A DNA stretch of 31,308 nucleotides from Candidatus Kuenenia stuttgartensis (GTDB lineage: Bacteria > Bacteroidota > Bacteroidia > Flavobacteriales_D > Crocinitomicaceae), in assembly GCA_943326025.2 (NCBI GenBank), contig CALPRR020000002.1:1-31308 (forward strand), in the 5' to 3' direction. Below the pieces are notes generated by a model. It saw only the letters and a list, made by a program, of their open reading frames with translations, had not been told where the DNA came from and ran no database searches. The position numbers were made by a program, and so were the translations under genes. Within the stretch, counting starts at the first letter, position 1. Each line of letters starts with the position of its first letter. Shown piece after piece: positions 22,673 to 30,116 of this stretch.

Positions 22673-23053
22673 ATGAGTGAGAATGAAATTTCCAAAATAG
22701 TAAATGACGCTTCTATTAAAATTCACCGAAAATTAGGTCCAGGATTGTTGGAACGAGTTTATGAAGAATGTTTGTTTTATGAATTAAAGAAGACGAATCT
22801 AAAAGTAGAGAGACAAGTTAAATTACCAATTGTATATGAGGATGTTATCTTGAGTTATGGCTATCGTATTGATTTATTGATTGAAGACAAATTGGTTGTA
22901 GAGTTAAAAGCTTCAGAGTATTTACATAGTTTATATACTGCTCAAACCCTTACATTTATGAAGTTAATAAACGCGAAGTTGGGATTATTAATAAATTTCA
23001 ATGTTCCCTTATTAAAAGATGGAATCAAAAGAATAATTAATGGAAAACTTTAG
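22673..23053 (+). CDS. GxxExxY family protein (PDDEXK nuclease-like)
   Basis: A 126-residue protein of the GxxExxY family, named for G24-x-x-E27-x-x-Y30 in 'LGPGLLERVYEECL'. It has a PD-(D/E)xK-type core: D67 in 'YRIDLLIED' and E77-x-K79 in 'LVVELKAS', followed by 'YLHSLYTAQTLTFMKLINAKLGLLINF', all typical of the family. The function is unknown in general; the fold suggests a nuclease or a relic of one. It is transcribed opposite to both neighbours (fmt and the MATE gene) and is bracketed by octamer repeats in inverted orientation, which hints at a small inserted cassette. The start ATG is the first Met and fits the family. Confidence 0.9.
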   Translation: MSENEISKIVNDASIKIHRKLGPGLLERVYEECLFYELKKTNLKVERQVKLPIVYEDVILSYGYRIDLLIEDKLVVELKASEYLHSLYTAQTLTFMKLINAKLGLLINFNVPLLKDGIKRIINGKL

Positions 23054-23082
23054 GTTGAAATATAAATCTATCACCCCCTTCA

Positions 23083-23150
23083 AGCCTTTGTTTCTTAGTG
23101 TCTTTGTACCTTCGTGTCTTTGTACTTTTCTGCCTTCGTGTCCTCATGTC
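23083..23150. repeat. Octamer-periodic repeat, right flank of the GxxExxY gene
   Basis: In steps of eight: GCCTTTGT, TTCTTAGT, GTCTTTGT, ACCTTCGT, GTCTTTGT, ACTTTTCT, GCCTTCGT, GTCCTCAT. These are degenerate copies of G(C/T)CTTTGT and lie within a few bases of the MATE stop codon. They are inverted relative to the copies at 22511. Confidence 0.75.
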
Positions 23151-23151
23151 C

Positions 23152-24480
23152 CTAAACAACCTTCCTCTTCCAATCAAAAAACCTTAAGTATATCAATGAA
23201 AGAACCCCCATATTAATAAAGTAAATATACTCCACTGACCAAATCCAAAAGATATCAAGTTTCCATACCTTTATCAATAAATAAGCAAAAATGACATAAA
23301 TAACCACACAAATCACTTCAATAATAAAAGTTACATTGGTGTTTCCGCTACCATTAATTGTTTGAAAGTATACAGTAAAGAAACCATAGATATAAATAGA
23401 AAGCGATACATATCTCAAGATTTCACCGCTCACATGTTGGTAAGTTGCATCTGGATTTACAATTGAGATTAACGTTTCAGGATAGAATATAGCACCGTGA
23501 AAAATGATAAATAAAAATACAACAGTTAGCAATTGAATTCGTTTTTGAATGATTTTTAAAGCTCCAAAATCTCCTGATCCGATGTACTGTGAAATGTAAG
23601 TTTTTGTAGTTGCAGAGAACCCCCAAATAGGAACGAATGCAAGGAAGTAAATTGCTCGAATATTTTGAGAAACAGTTAATTCGAATTTTCCAATTTGTTC
23701 GATCCAAGTAAAGAAAATTGTCCATGTTGCTAAAGCTATAAATCCTTGAAATAGAATAGGTGAACCTATTTTTATTAATTCTTTAAATGAAGATAAGTTA
23801 AAGGAGAAGTGGTCAAATAAATTGTATTCTTTTTTTAGTTTTGAAAACGAAATGAAGACAATTAAAAATAACATTCCTAGACCATCTGCAATTGTATTTG
23901 CAATTGCCGCTCCTTCCAATCCCATCTCAGGGAAAGGACCATTTCCAAAAATTAATAAGTAATCTAATAATACATTTGATGAAGCTGTAATTAATGCGCT
24001 AATTAATACAATTGATGTTTTACCTGATGCAAATAAAAAGGCTTGTATTGAAAGTGTAATCATTGCAAAAAACAAAGCATAACTTCTGTATGAAAGAAAA
24101 GAAATTTGTGCGTTAGCTAGATCTTTATGTTTAGAGTAATGATATAACAGGGAAGGCATAACGTACTGAATAAAAGCAAATAATAATAATGCTAATAAAA
24201 AGTGTGTGATAATCGATGTTCCAAAAATTCGACCAATAGTATCTAACCTTTTTTGACCAATTCTACGAGCGATTAATATTTGAGATCCATCACCCATTCC
24301 TGATAAAGCAAGAAAAACGGTAACGTAAATCAAACCTGCATTTCCAGATGCGTCATAGGATAAAGTATCATATCGACCCAAAAAAGCAGCATCTGTTAAA
24401 AAAACGATTGACTGAATAAAACTTGATACCATTAATGGTAAAGCAACTTTCAGTATGGTCGAATATTTATAGTCTAACAT
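23152..24480 (-). CDS. MATE-family efflux transporter
   Basis: A 442-residue polytopic membrane protein with about 12 hydrophobic helices in two repeats of six, as in MATE (multidrug and toxic compound extrusion) cation antiporters. The N-terminal 'KVALPLMVSSFIQSIVFLTDAAFLGRY' and, in the second half, 'IGSPILFQGFIALATWTIFFTWIEQIG' are the matching first helices of each repeat. 'GMGDGSQILIARRIGQ' is the conserved loop after helix 2. Substrate unknown. Its ATG overlaps the stop codon of the upstream methyltransferase gene by 1 bp (TAATG), so the two are co-translated. Confidence 0.9.
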   Translation of the reverse strand: MLDYKYSTILKVALPLMVSSFIQSIVFLTDAAFLGRYDTLSYDASGNAGLIYVTVFLALSGMGDGSQILIARRIGQKRLDTIGRIFGTSIITHFLLALLLFAFIQYVMPSLLYHYSKHKDLANAQISFLSYRSYALFFAMITLSIQAFLFASGKTSIVLISALITASSNVLLDYLLIFGNGPFPEMGLEGAAIANTIADGLGMLFLIVFISFSKLKKEYNLFDHFSFNLSSFKELIKIGSPILFQGFIALATWTIFFTWIEQIGKFELTVSQNIRAIYFLAFVPIWGFSATTKTYISQYIGSGDFGALKIIQKRIQLLTVVFLFIIFHGAIFYPETLISIVNPDATYQHVSGEILRYVSLSIYIYGFFTVYFQTINGSGNTNVTFIIEVICVVIYVIFAYLLIKVWKLDIFWIWSVEYIYFINMGVLSLIYLRFFDWKRKVV

Positions 24481-25649
24481 TAATCAACTTGTAATACTAA
24501 TCCTTTTAAATATTCACCTTCAGGATGAAATGCATTGATCGGATGATCTGCAGGTTGGTGTAATTGCTCTAAGATTCTTACATTTCTTCCCGACTCAATT
24601 GCAGCAGCGATAACTGTATTTGTAAACAAAAATTTATCTACAACTTGAGAACAAGAAAATGTAAAGATGATTCCACCAGGTTTTATTTGACGAATAGCAT
24701 GTGCATTTAATCGTTTGTAACCTTGAATAGCTTTATGTCTCTTATCTCTGTGTTTCGCAAAAGCAGGTGGATCCAAAACAATAATATCGTAATCTTCAGG
24801 AAGTTCTTTCATGTATTCCATTGCATCAGCAACGATTGACATATGTTTGTCTCCAAAATTGTTTAATTCAACATTTTCTTCTGTTAGTACGATTGCTTTT
24901 TTAGAACTGTCAAGCGAATGTACAAGATCAGCACCTTCTTTTAAAGCTAATAAACTAAAGCCTCCAGAATAGCAGAAGGTATTCAATATTTTTTTGTTTT
25001 GAGCGTATTTTCCTAATAAATAGCGGTTTTCACGTTGATCGATGAAAAAGCCAGTTTTTTGGCCTGTAATCCAATCGATATTTAGTTTTACACCATTTTC
25101 TAAAGCGATGTGAGGAGTAATACAATTTCCGTAAACATATGCATCTTTTCCTTCGGCTCTTGTCGGTAAAGTGTCGGAAGATTTCGAGTAAACAGCTGTT
25201 AATTCATTTCCTAAGCTAAATTTCAATGCTTCTGTAATTAATTCAACAGAATTATACATTCCGATACTATGACATTGAACAACTGCAACTCCATTGTAAA
25301 AATCTACTATTAATCCAGGTAAAGAATCTCCTTCACCATGTACTAATCGACAAATATTTGAATTTGAATTAATTAGATTTAATTTTTTTCTTAATTCAAC
25401 AGCGTTTGAGATTCTAGAATTATAGAATTCTTGGTCTAATTCAACTGGTTCGAATGTCAAAACACGAACCGAAATAGTAGCGTGCTGAAAATGTCCACGT
25501 GCTAAAAAACGGTCTTTGTAATCGCATACGGTAACAATGTCCCCATCTTTCAAACTTTCTGTTTCACTGATGATTGCTCCTGAAAATACCCAAGGATGTC
25601 TTCTTTCAATTGAGTTTACTTTGTTTTTGTGTATGCGAACGATGTTCAT
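24480..25649 (-). CDS. rlmI: RlmI-like 23S rRNA (cytosine-C5) methyltransferase
   Basis: A 389-residue class I SAM-dependent methyltransferase. An N-terminal PUA domain (about 1-75, 'RRHPWVFSGAI', 'VTVCDYKDRFLARGHF') precedes the central RlmI-type domain and the Rossmann fold: 'GFFIDQRENR', motif I 'LNTFCYSGGFSLLALKEGA', motif IV 'IVLDPPAFAKHRDK', then 'GGIIFTFSCSQVV' with the conserved SCS. This matches E. coli RlmI, which makes m5C1962 in 23S rRNA; close paralogues exist, so the symbol is by similarity. The -7 box TAATTTTG at 25672-25679 lies just upstream. It forms an operon with the MATE gene. Confidence 0.85.
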   Translation of the reverse strand: MNIVRIHKNKVNSIERRHPWVFSGAIISETESLKDGDIVTVCDYKDRFLARGHFQHATISVRVLTFEPVELDQEFYNSRISNAVELRKKLNLINSNSNICRLVHGEGDSLPGLIVDFYNGVAVVQCHSIGMYNSVELITEALKFSLGNELTAVYSKSSDTLPTRAEGKDAYVYGNCITPHIALENGVKLNIDWITGQKTGFFIDQRENRYLLGKYAQNKKILNTFCYSGGFSLLALKEGADLVHSLDSSKKAIVLTEENVELNNFGDKHMSIVADAMEYMKELPEDYDIIVLDPPAFAKHRDKRHKAIQGYKRLNAHAIRQIKPGGIIFTFSCSQVVDKFLFTNTVIAAAIESGRNVRILEQLHQPADHPINAFHPEGEYLKGLVLQVD

Positions 25650-25671
25650 GTTTTGAAAATTTATTTGAGTT

Positions 25672-25679
25672 CAAAATTA
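25672..25679 (-). promoter_or_regulatory. -7 promoter box (TAATTTTG) of the rlmI-like/MATE operon
   Basis: TAATTTTG on the minus strand fully matches TAnnTTTG. Transcription would begin near 25665, about 16 nt before the ATG at 25649. No well-placed -33 TTG. Confidence 0.45.
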
Positions 25680-25728
25680 CGTTTTTATTTAGAAAGAAGA
25701 GGTTAAATGAGAATTTACAATATCTATT

Positions 25729-26640
25729 TCAATATTTTATCGAATCATTTTCGATGAAATCTATGTATTCAAATTTTGAATTGTAAGCGTTCTCTAATAA
25801 TGCATAAACACTGTGATAATAACCAATTCCATATCTTTTTTTTGAGTGATTGACCAGTTTGTATTGATTTATAGCTTTTTGCTTCACTTTATGGTCTTTT
25901 GATTTTGAACTTTTGATAATACTACAGGGGCGATCACAAGAATTTATGTTATTGTAATAGATGTAGATTCTAAAAAGATTAATTTCTTTTACCATGTTTC
26001 TAGAAAACAATTTATGTAATGCATTGGTAGCTGCTTGATGTGTAGTCATTTTATGGCATTCATTGTTGTAAGAATCGCAATTACCACTTACAGTGTTATG
26101 AGTTGCATTAGGGAATAAATCACAGAAAAAACGAATTGTTTCTTCAAATTTGTCTTCAATCTTCCATTTTCCCATAGTTTCGTCAAATCCTGCCCCATTA
26201 TTTGATATAAATACTTTTGATACACCTAATTCGATACAAGCTGCCAAAAATTCATTGTTTCTAGCTTGGGTAACATCTTTCATAATTGCATTTGAATCAA
26301 GTGATTTTAAATATTTTAGAATTTCTATGTTTGCTCCATTTGTAAGTAAAACGATATAAACCGGGTGGCCTAATCTTACTTTTTCAGCAATGGAAGCGCC
26401 CATGCCAATAGTTTCATCATCTTGATGAGGAGCATAATAAATAAAAGGAGGGAGGTCTTTAGTCTTTTTTTTCTTGTTTTCCCAAATTATTTGTGGTATT
26501 TCCGATTTGATTGAATCATTTTCAGAAGATTTTTTGATTGAATATTCTTGATTCATTTTAGCAATAGAAGGCTTTTTGAATTGTTGGCAAGAACAATGAA
26601 TAAAAATTACTAAAATGAATAAAAAAGAGATTTGTTTCAT
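25729..26640 (-). CDS. PIG-L family deacetylase, probable lipoprotein
   Basis: A 303-residue exported protein. The N-terminus is a lipoprotein-like signal (MKQISFLFILVIFIHCSC, with Cys at 16 and 18). After a polar spacer the PIG-L/LmbE domain begins with 'IYYAPHQDDETIGMG', a variant of the AHPDDE zinc/catalytic motif (His, Asp and Asp). It continues with 'VTQARNNEFLAACIELGV' and ends with the distal His region 'NECHKMTTHQAA'. The family hydrolyses N-acetyl groups from GlcNAc-type sugars; the natural substrate here is unknown. Exported versions may act on surface or foreign glycans. It is a single-gene unit between the methyltransferase and the nuo operon, not adjacent to the GT2 operon. No TAnnTTTG box was seen upstream. 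Confidence 0.85.
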   Translation of the reverse strand: MKQISFLFILVIFIHCSCQQFKKPSIAKMNQEYSIKKSSENDSIKSEIPQIIWENKKKKTKDLPPFIYYAPHQDDETIGMGASIAEKVRLGHPVYIVLLTNGANIEILKYLKSLDSNAIMKDVTQARNNEFLAACIELGVSKVFISNNGAGFDETMGKWKIEDKFEETIRFFCDLFPNATHNTVSGNCDSYNNECHKMTTHQAATNALHKLFSRNMVKEINLFRIYIYYNNINSCDRPCSIIKSSKSKDHKVKQKAINQYKLVNHSKKRYGIGYYHSVYALLENAYNSKFEYIDFIENDSIKY

Positions 26641-26845
26641 TGAGACTTTTATGTAATTTAATATCTTTATTTTCTGTTTTTTGTAAAATTAATAAAACAT
26701 TTTTTCGATGAAATAATTCTTTTGCTGATTGCTAATTCTTAGTTTCGGTTTATTGATTTTTTTAATTCATTTTTCATCATAATCATTTGAAATAGTGGCT
26801 TAAAGAAGTTAATGGGATAAATAAACTTTTTTTAATTAGTAAATA

Positions 26846-26878
26846 TTGTTTTCATTTAGTTAAAAAACTATAAATTTG
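26846..26878 (+). promoter_or_regulatory. Promoter of the nuo (complex I) operon
   Basis: TTG (26846-26848) and TAAATTTG (26871-26878) are separated by 22 nt, fitting TTG-N(17-23)-TAnnTTTG. The predicted transcript starts near 26885, about 30 nt before the nuoA ATG. The rest of the 275-bp gap (26641-26845) is AT-rich and shows nothing recognisable. Confidence 0.7.
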
Positions 26879-26915
26879 TAACTTCATCATGGTTGAATAA
26901 TTAAAAATTATACAA

Positions 26916-27281
26916 ATGTCAACAGCAAATGATTATTTACCAATACTAATCCAGGCTAGTGTAGCTCTGGGATTTGTTGTTTTGGTTTTGGTTTCTACAC
27001 ACATTTTAGGACCGAAATTAAATTCTAAAAAGAAGGATGCTAACTTCGAATGTGGTATCGAATCTAAAGGAGACGCTCGTTTTCCGGTTTCAGTTCGTTA
27101 CTTTTTAACAGCAATTTTATTTGTTTTGTTTGATGTCGAAGTAATTTTCTTTTACCCTTATGCAGTAAACTTCAAAGACTTACAATTAGAAGGACTTCTA
27201 GCTGTAATCATGTTTGTTGCATTTTTTCTTATTGGATTTTTCTATGTACTTAAAAAAGGAGCTCTCGAATGGGAAAAGTAA
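26916..27281 (+). CDS. nuoA: NADH-quinone oxidoreductase subunit A
   Basis: A 121-residue inner-membrane subunit of respiratory complex I with three helices. The first loop holds the conserved 'FECGIESKGDAR' (the E-C-G-x-E motif near the quinone site), followed by 'FLTAILFVLFDVEVIFFYPYAV' with the conserved acidic residues of helix 2. First gene of the operon. Its end overlaps nuoB by 13 bp, implying translational coupling. Confidence 0.96.
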   Translation: MSTANDYLPILIQASVALGFVVLVLVSTHILGPKLNSKKKDANFECGIESKGDARFPVSVRYFLTAILFVLFDVEVIFFYPYAVNFKDLQLEGLLAVIMFVAFFLIGFFYVLKKGALEWEK

Positions 27282-27823
27282 CTTTTGATTCAAACGTAGA
27301 GACGATAAATGGAGAAGGTTTCCAATTAACTCGTCTTGATAAAGTAATTGGTGCTGCACGATCTAATTCGATGTGGCCTTTGCCTTTTGCTACCTCTTGT
27401 TGTGGAATTGAATTCATGGCAACTATGGGTAGTAACTATGATGTTTCTCGTTTTGGGATGGAACGTATGTCGTTTTCACCACGTCAAGCAGATTTATTAA
27501 TAGTTGCAGGTACAATTTCTAAAAAATTAGCTCCAATTTTGAAGCAAGTTTATGAGCAAATGGCTGAACCTAAATGGGTTCTTTCAGTTGGTGCTTGTGC
27601 TTCAAGTGGTGGTATTTTTGATACATACAGTGTTCTTCAAGGAATTGATAGAGTAATTCCAGTTGATGTTTATGTACCAGGATGTCCTCCAAGACCTGAG
27701 CAAATAATAGATGGTATTATGAATATTCACAAAATGGTTAAAAACGAATCATTGCGTAGAAGACATTCTGACGAATACAAGAAAATGTTACAAACTTATA
27801 ACATTGAATCTGATGGCAAATAG
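27269..27823 (+). CDS. nuoB: NADH-quinone oxidoreductase subunit B
   Basis: A 184-residue peripheral-arm subunit that carries the N2 [4Fe-4S] cluster, the last cluster before quinone. The ligands are visible: the tandem Cys in 'ATSCCGIEFMA', the Cys in 'VGACASSGG', and the one in 'VPGCPPRPE'. Length is normal. It overlaps nuoA at its start and nuoC at its end. Confidence 0.97.
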   Translation: MGKVTFDSNVETINGEGFQLTRLDKVIGAARSNSMWPLPFATSCCGIEFMATMGSNYDVSRFGMERMSFSPRQADLLIVAGTISKKLAPILKQVYEQMAEPKWVLSVGACASSGGIFDTYSVLQGIDRVIPVDVYVPGCPPRPEQIIDGIMNIHKMVKNESLRRRHSDEYKKMLQTYNIESDGK

Positions 27824-28325
27824 TACGCTGAGCAACGAAACAGTTTATTCGAAATTAAAAGAAAAATTCGGAGAAGCTATAAGCGAAAGTCAAGAGCCGT
27901 TTGATTTGTTGACTGTTGAAGTTTCGTTAAATGAAATTCACAATGTAATTGAGTGGTTGAAAAATGAACCGTTATTACAAATCAATTATTTGACTTTAAT
28001 TGGAGGTATTCATTACCCTGAAAATACTGGAAGAGAACTTGGTGTAACTTATCATTTACACAGTTTAATACATAACTTCAGAATTCGTTTAAAAACATTA
28101 CTTTCAATTGAAAATCCAACAATCCCAACAATTACTGATTTGTATGTTGGAGCTAACTGGATGGAGAGAGAAACTTTTGATTTCTATGGAGTTATATTTT
28201 CTGGTCACCCAAATTTAATTCGTGTTTTAAACGAAGAAACAATGGATTATTTTCCAATGAGAAAAGAATTCAGATTAGAAGATGGGACGAGAGAAGATAA
28301 AGATGATCGTTTCTTTGGTAGATAA
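27813..28325 (+). CDS. nuoC: NADH-quinone oxidoreductase subunit C
   Basis: A 170-residue peripheral subunit (30-kDa subunit family). The signature 'YVGANWMERETFDFYGVIFSGHPNLIRVL' is complete. It is separate from nuoD, unlike the fused NuoCD of E. coli. The reading frame opens at TTG 27804, but ATG at 27813 (MANSTLSNE), inside the nuoB end, is the natural start. The C-terminal 'RKEFRLEDGTREDKDDRFFGR' is normal for Bacteroidota. Confidence 0.95.
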   Translation: MANSTLSNETVYSKLKEKFGEAISESQEPFDLLTVEVSLNEIHNVIEWLKNEPLLQINYLTLIGGIHYPENTGRELGVTYHLHSLIHNFRIRLKTLLSIENPTIPTITDLYVGANWMERETFDFYGVIFSGHPNLIRVLNEETMDYFPMRKEFRLEDGTREDKDDRFFGR

Positions 28326-28341
28326 TAAATAAAGTATTGAG

Positions 28342-29571
28342 ATGAGTGAAAAATTAACAAAAAACGAATTCGAAAGTGCAGGTTATCTATCATCAGAAAC
28401 TATTGATGGAGATATTGCTACATTGAATTTAGGTCCAACTCACCCTGCAACTCACGGTATTTTTCAAAATATATTAAAAGTTGATGGCGAGAAAATCTTA
28501 GAAGCTACTCAAACAGTAGGGTACATTCACCGTGCTTTTGAAAAAATAGCTGAAAGAAGACCTTACAATCAAATTACAACATTAACAGATCGTTTAAATT
28601 ACTGTTCTTCACCGATTAACAATATCGGTTACCACATGACAATTGAGAAATTAATTGGATGTGAAATTCCAAAGAGAGTTCAATACATGCGTGTTATCAT
28701 CATGGAATTAGCAAGAATTGCAGATCATTTGGTTTGTAATTCAGTTATTGGTGTAGATACAGGTGCTTTAACAGGATTTACTTACATGTTCCAACAACGT
28801 GAGAAAATCTACGATATGTTTGAGGAAGTTTGTGGTGCTCGATTAACAACTAATTTAGGAAGAATTGGTGGTTTTGATCATGAGTTTTCTGCAGCTTTTT
28901 ATTCGAAATTAGAAGACTTCTTAAAAGAGTTTCCTGCTTTATTTGCAGAATTCGATAACCTATTGACTAGAAATAGAATTTTCATGGACAGAACAATTAA
29001 TTCTGGACCAATTTCAGCTGAAAGAGCTTTAGAATATTCATTTTCTGGACCAAACTTAAGAGCAGCAGGTGTTGATTACGATGTTAGAGTAATGAATCCG
29101 TATTCATCTTATGAAGATTTTGATTTCATTATCCCAGTTGGTTCAAATGGAGATACATACGATCGTTTCCAAGTAAGACAAGAAGAAATTCGTCAAAGTT
29201 TATCAATTATTAGACAAGCTTTAGATAAAATGCCAGAAGGCCCTTGTCATGCAGATGTTCCTGATTTTTTCTTACCTCCAAAACAAGAGGTTTATGAGAA
29301 TATGGAAGCATTGATTTATCACTTTAAAATTGTAATGGGAGAAACTCCTGTTCCAGTTGGCGAAGTTTATCACTGCGTAGAAGGTGGAAATGGAGAATTA
29401 GGATTTTATTTAATAAGTGATGGAGGTCGTTCACCTTACCGTTTACAATTCCGTCGCCCATGTTTTATTTACTATCAAGCATATCCTGAGATGATTACAG
29501 GTCAAACTATTAGTGATGCCGTATTGACATTGAGTAGTATGAATGTTATTGCAGGAGAATTGGACGCATAA
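28342..29571 (+). CDS. nuoD: NADH-quinone oxidoreductase subunit D
   Basis: A 409-residue 49-kDa-type subunit that forms the quinone-binding pocket with NuoB. Key motifs: 'LNLGPTHPATHGIF' (the conserved HxxTH-type loop holding the quinone-site His), 'GYIHRAFEKIAERRPYNQ', 'TDRLNYCSSPINN', 'RIGGFDHEF' and the C-terminal 'YRLQFRRPCF'. The start ATG lies 16 bp after nuoC. Length is normal. Confidence 0.97.
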   Translation: MSEKLTKNEFESAGYLSSETIDGDIATLNLGPTHPATHGIFQNILKVDGEKILEATQTVGYIHRAFEKIAERRPYNQITTLTDRLNYCSSPINNIGYHMTIEKLIGCEIPKRVQYMRVIIMELARIADHLVCNSVIGVDTGALTGFTYMFQQREKIYDMFEEVCGARLTTNLGRIGGFDHEFSAAFYSKLEDFLKEFPALFAEFDNLLTRNRIFMDRTINSGPISAERALEYSFSGPNLRAAGVDYDVRVMNPYSSYEDFDFIIPVGSNGDTYDRFQVRQEEIRQSLSIIRQALDKMPEGPCHADVPDFFLPPKQEVYENMEALIYHFKIVMGETPVPVGEVYHCVEGGNGELGFYLISDGGRSPYRLQFRRPCFIYYQAYPEMITGQTISDAVLTLSSMNVIAGELDA

Positions 29572-29573
29572 TT

Positions 29574-30116
29574 ATGGTTAGTACACACGAATTACAAGGG
29601 GTAAAACCTCCTTTCAGCGATGAAAGGTTGAAAGAGGTTCAAGCTATTATTAGCAAATTCCCTGAAGGAAGACAAAAAAGCGCATTAATCCGTGTTTTAC
29701 ACATGGCTGAAGAAGACTTTGGAGGTTGGTTGAGCCAAGAAACAATGGATTATGTTGCAAGTTTATTAGATATTCAACCAGTTGAAGTATATGAAGTTGC
29801 TACTTTTTATACTATGTTCAATATGGAGCCAACAGGAAAATTTGTTTTTGAAGTTTGTAGAACTGGGCCATGTATGTTGGTTGGAAGTGATCAAATTATA
29901 GAACACATCAAAAATAGACTTGGTATTTCTAAAGTTGGAGAAACAAGTGCTGATGGGATTTTTACTTTGAAAACTGCAGAATGTTTAGGTGCTTGTGGAT
30001 ATGCTCCGATGTTGCAATGTGGTAAAGTATTTCATGAACATTTGACTCCTGAAAAAGTGGATCAATTGATTGAAGACTACCGTGCAAAATATGCTCAATT
30101 AAAAAATCAAAACTAA
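29574..30116 (+). CDS. nuoE: NADH-quinone oxidoreductase subunit E
   Basis: A 180-residue [2Fe-2S] subunit (24-kDa family) of the NADH-oxidising module, carrying cluster N1a. The four ligands are C-x4-C in 'EVCRTGPCMLVG' and C-x3-C in 'AECLGACGYAP'. The N-terminal helical region ('GRQKSALIRVLHMAEEDFGGWLSQETMDYVA') is typical. It starts 2 bp after nuoD and overlaps nuoF by 1 bp (TAATG). Confidence 0.97.
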   Translation: MVSTHELQGVKPPFSDERLKEVQAIISKFPEGRQKSALIRVLHMAEEDFGGWLSQETMDYVASLLDIQPVEVYEVATFYTMFNMEPTGKFVFEVCRTGPCMLVGSDQIIEHIKNRLGISKVGETSADGIFTLKTAECLGACGYAPMLQCGKVFHEHLTPEKVDQLIEDYRAKYAQLKNQN

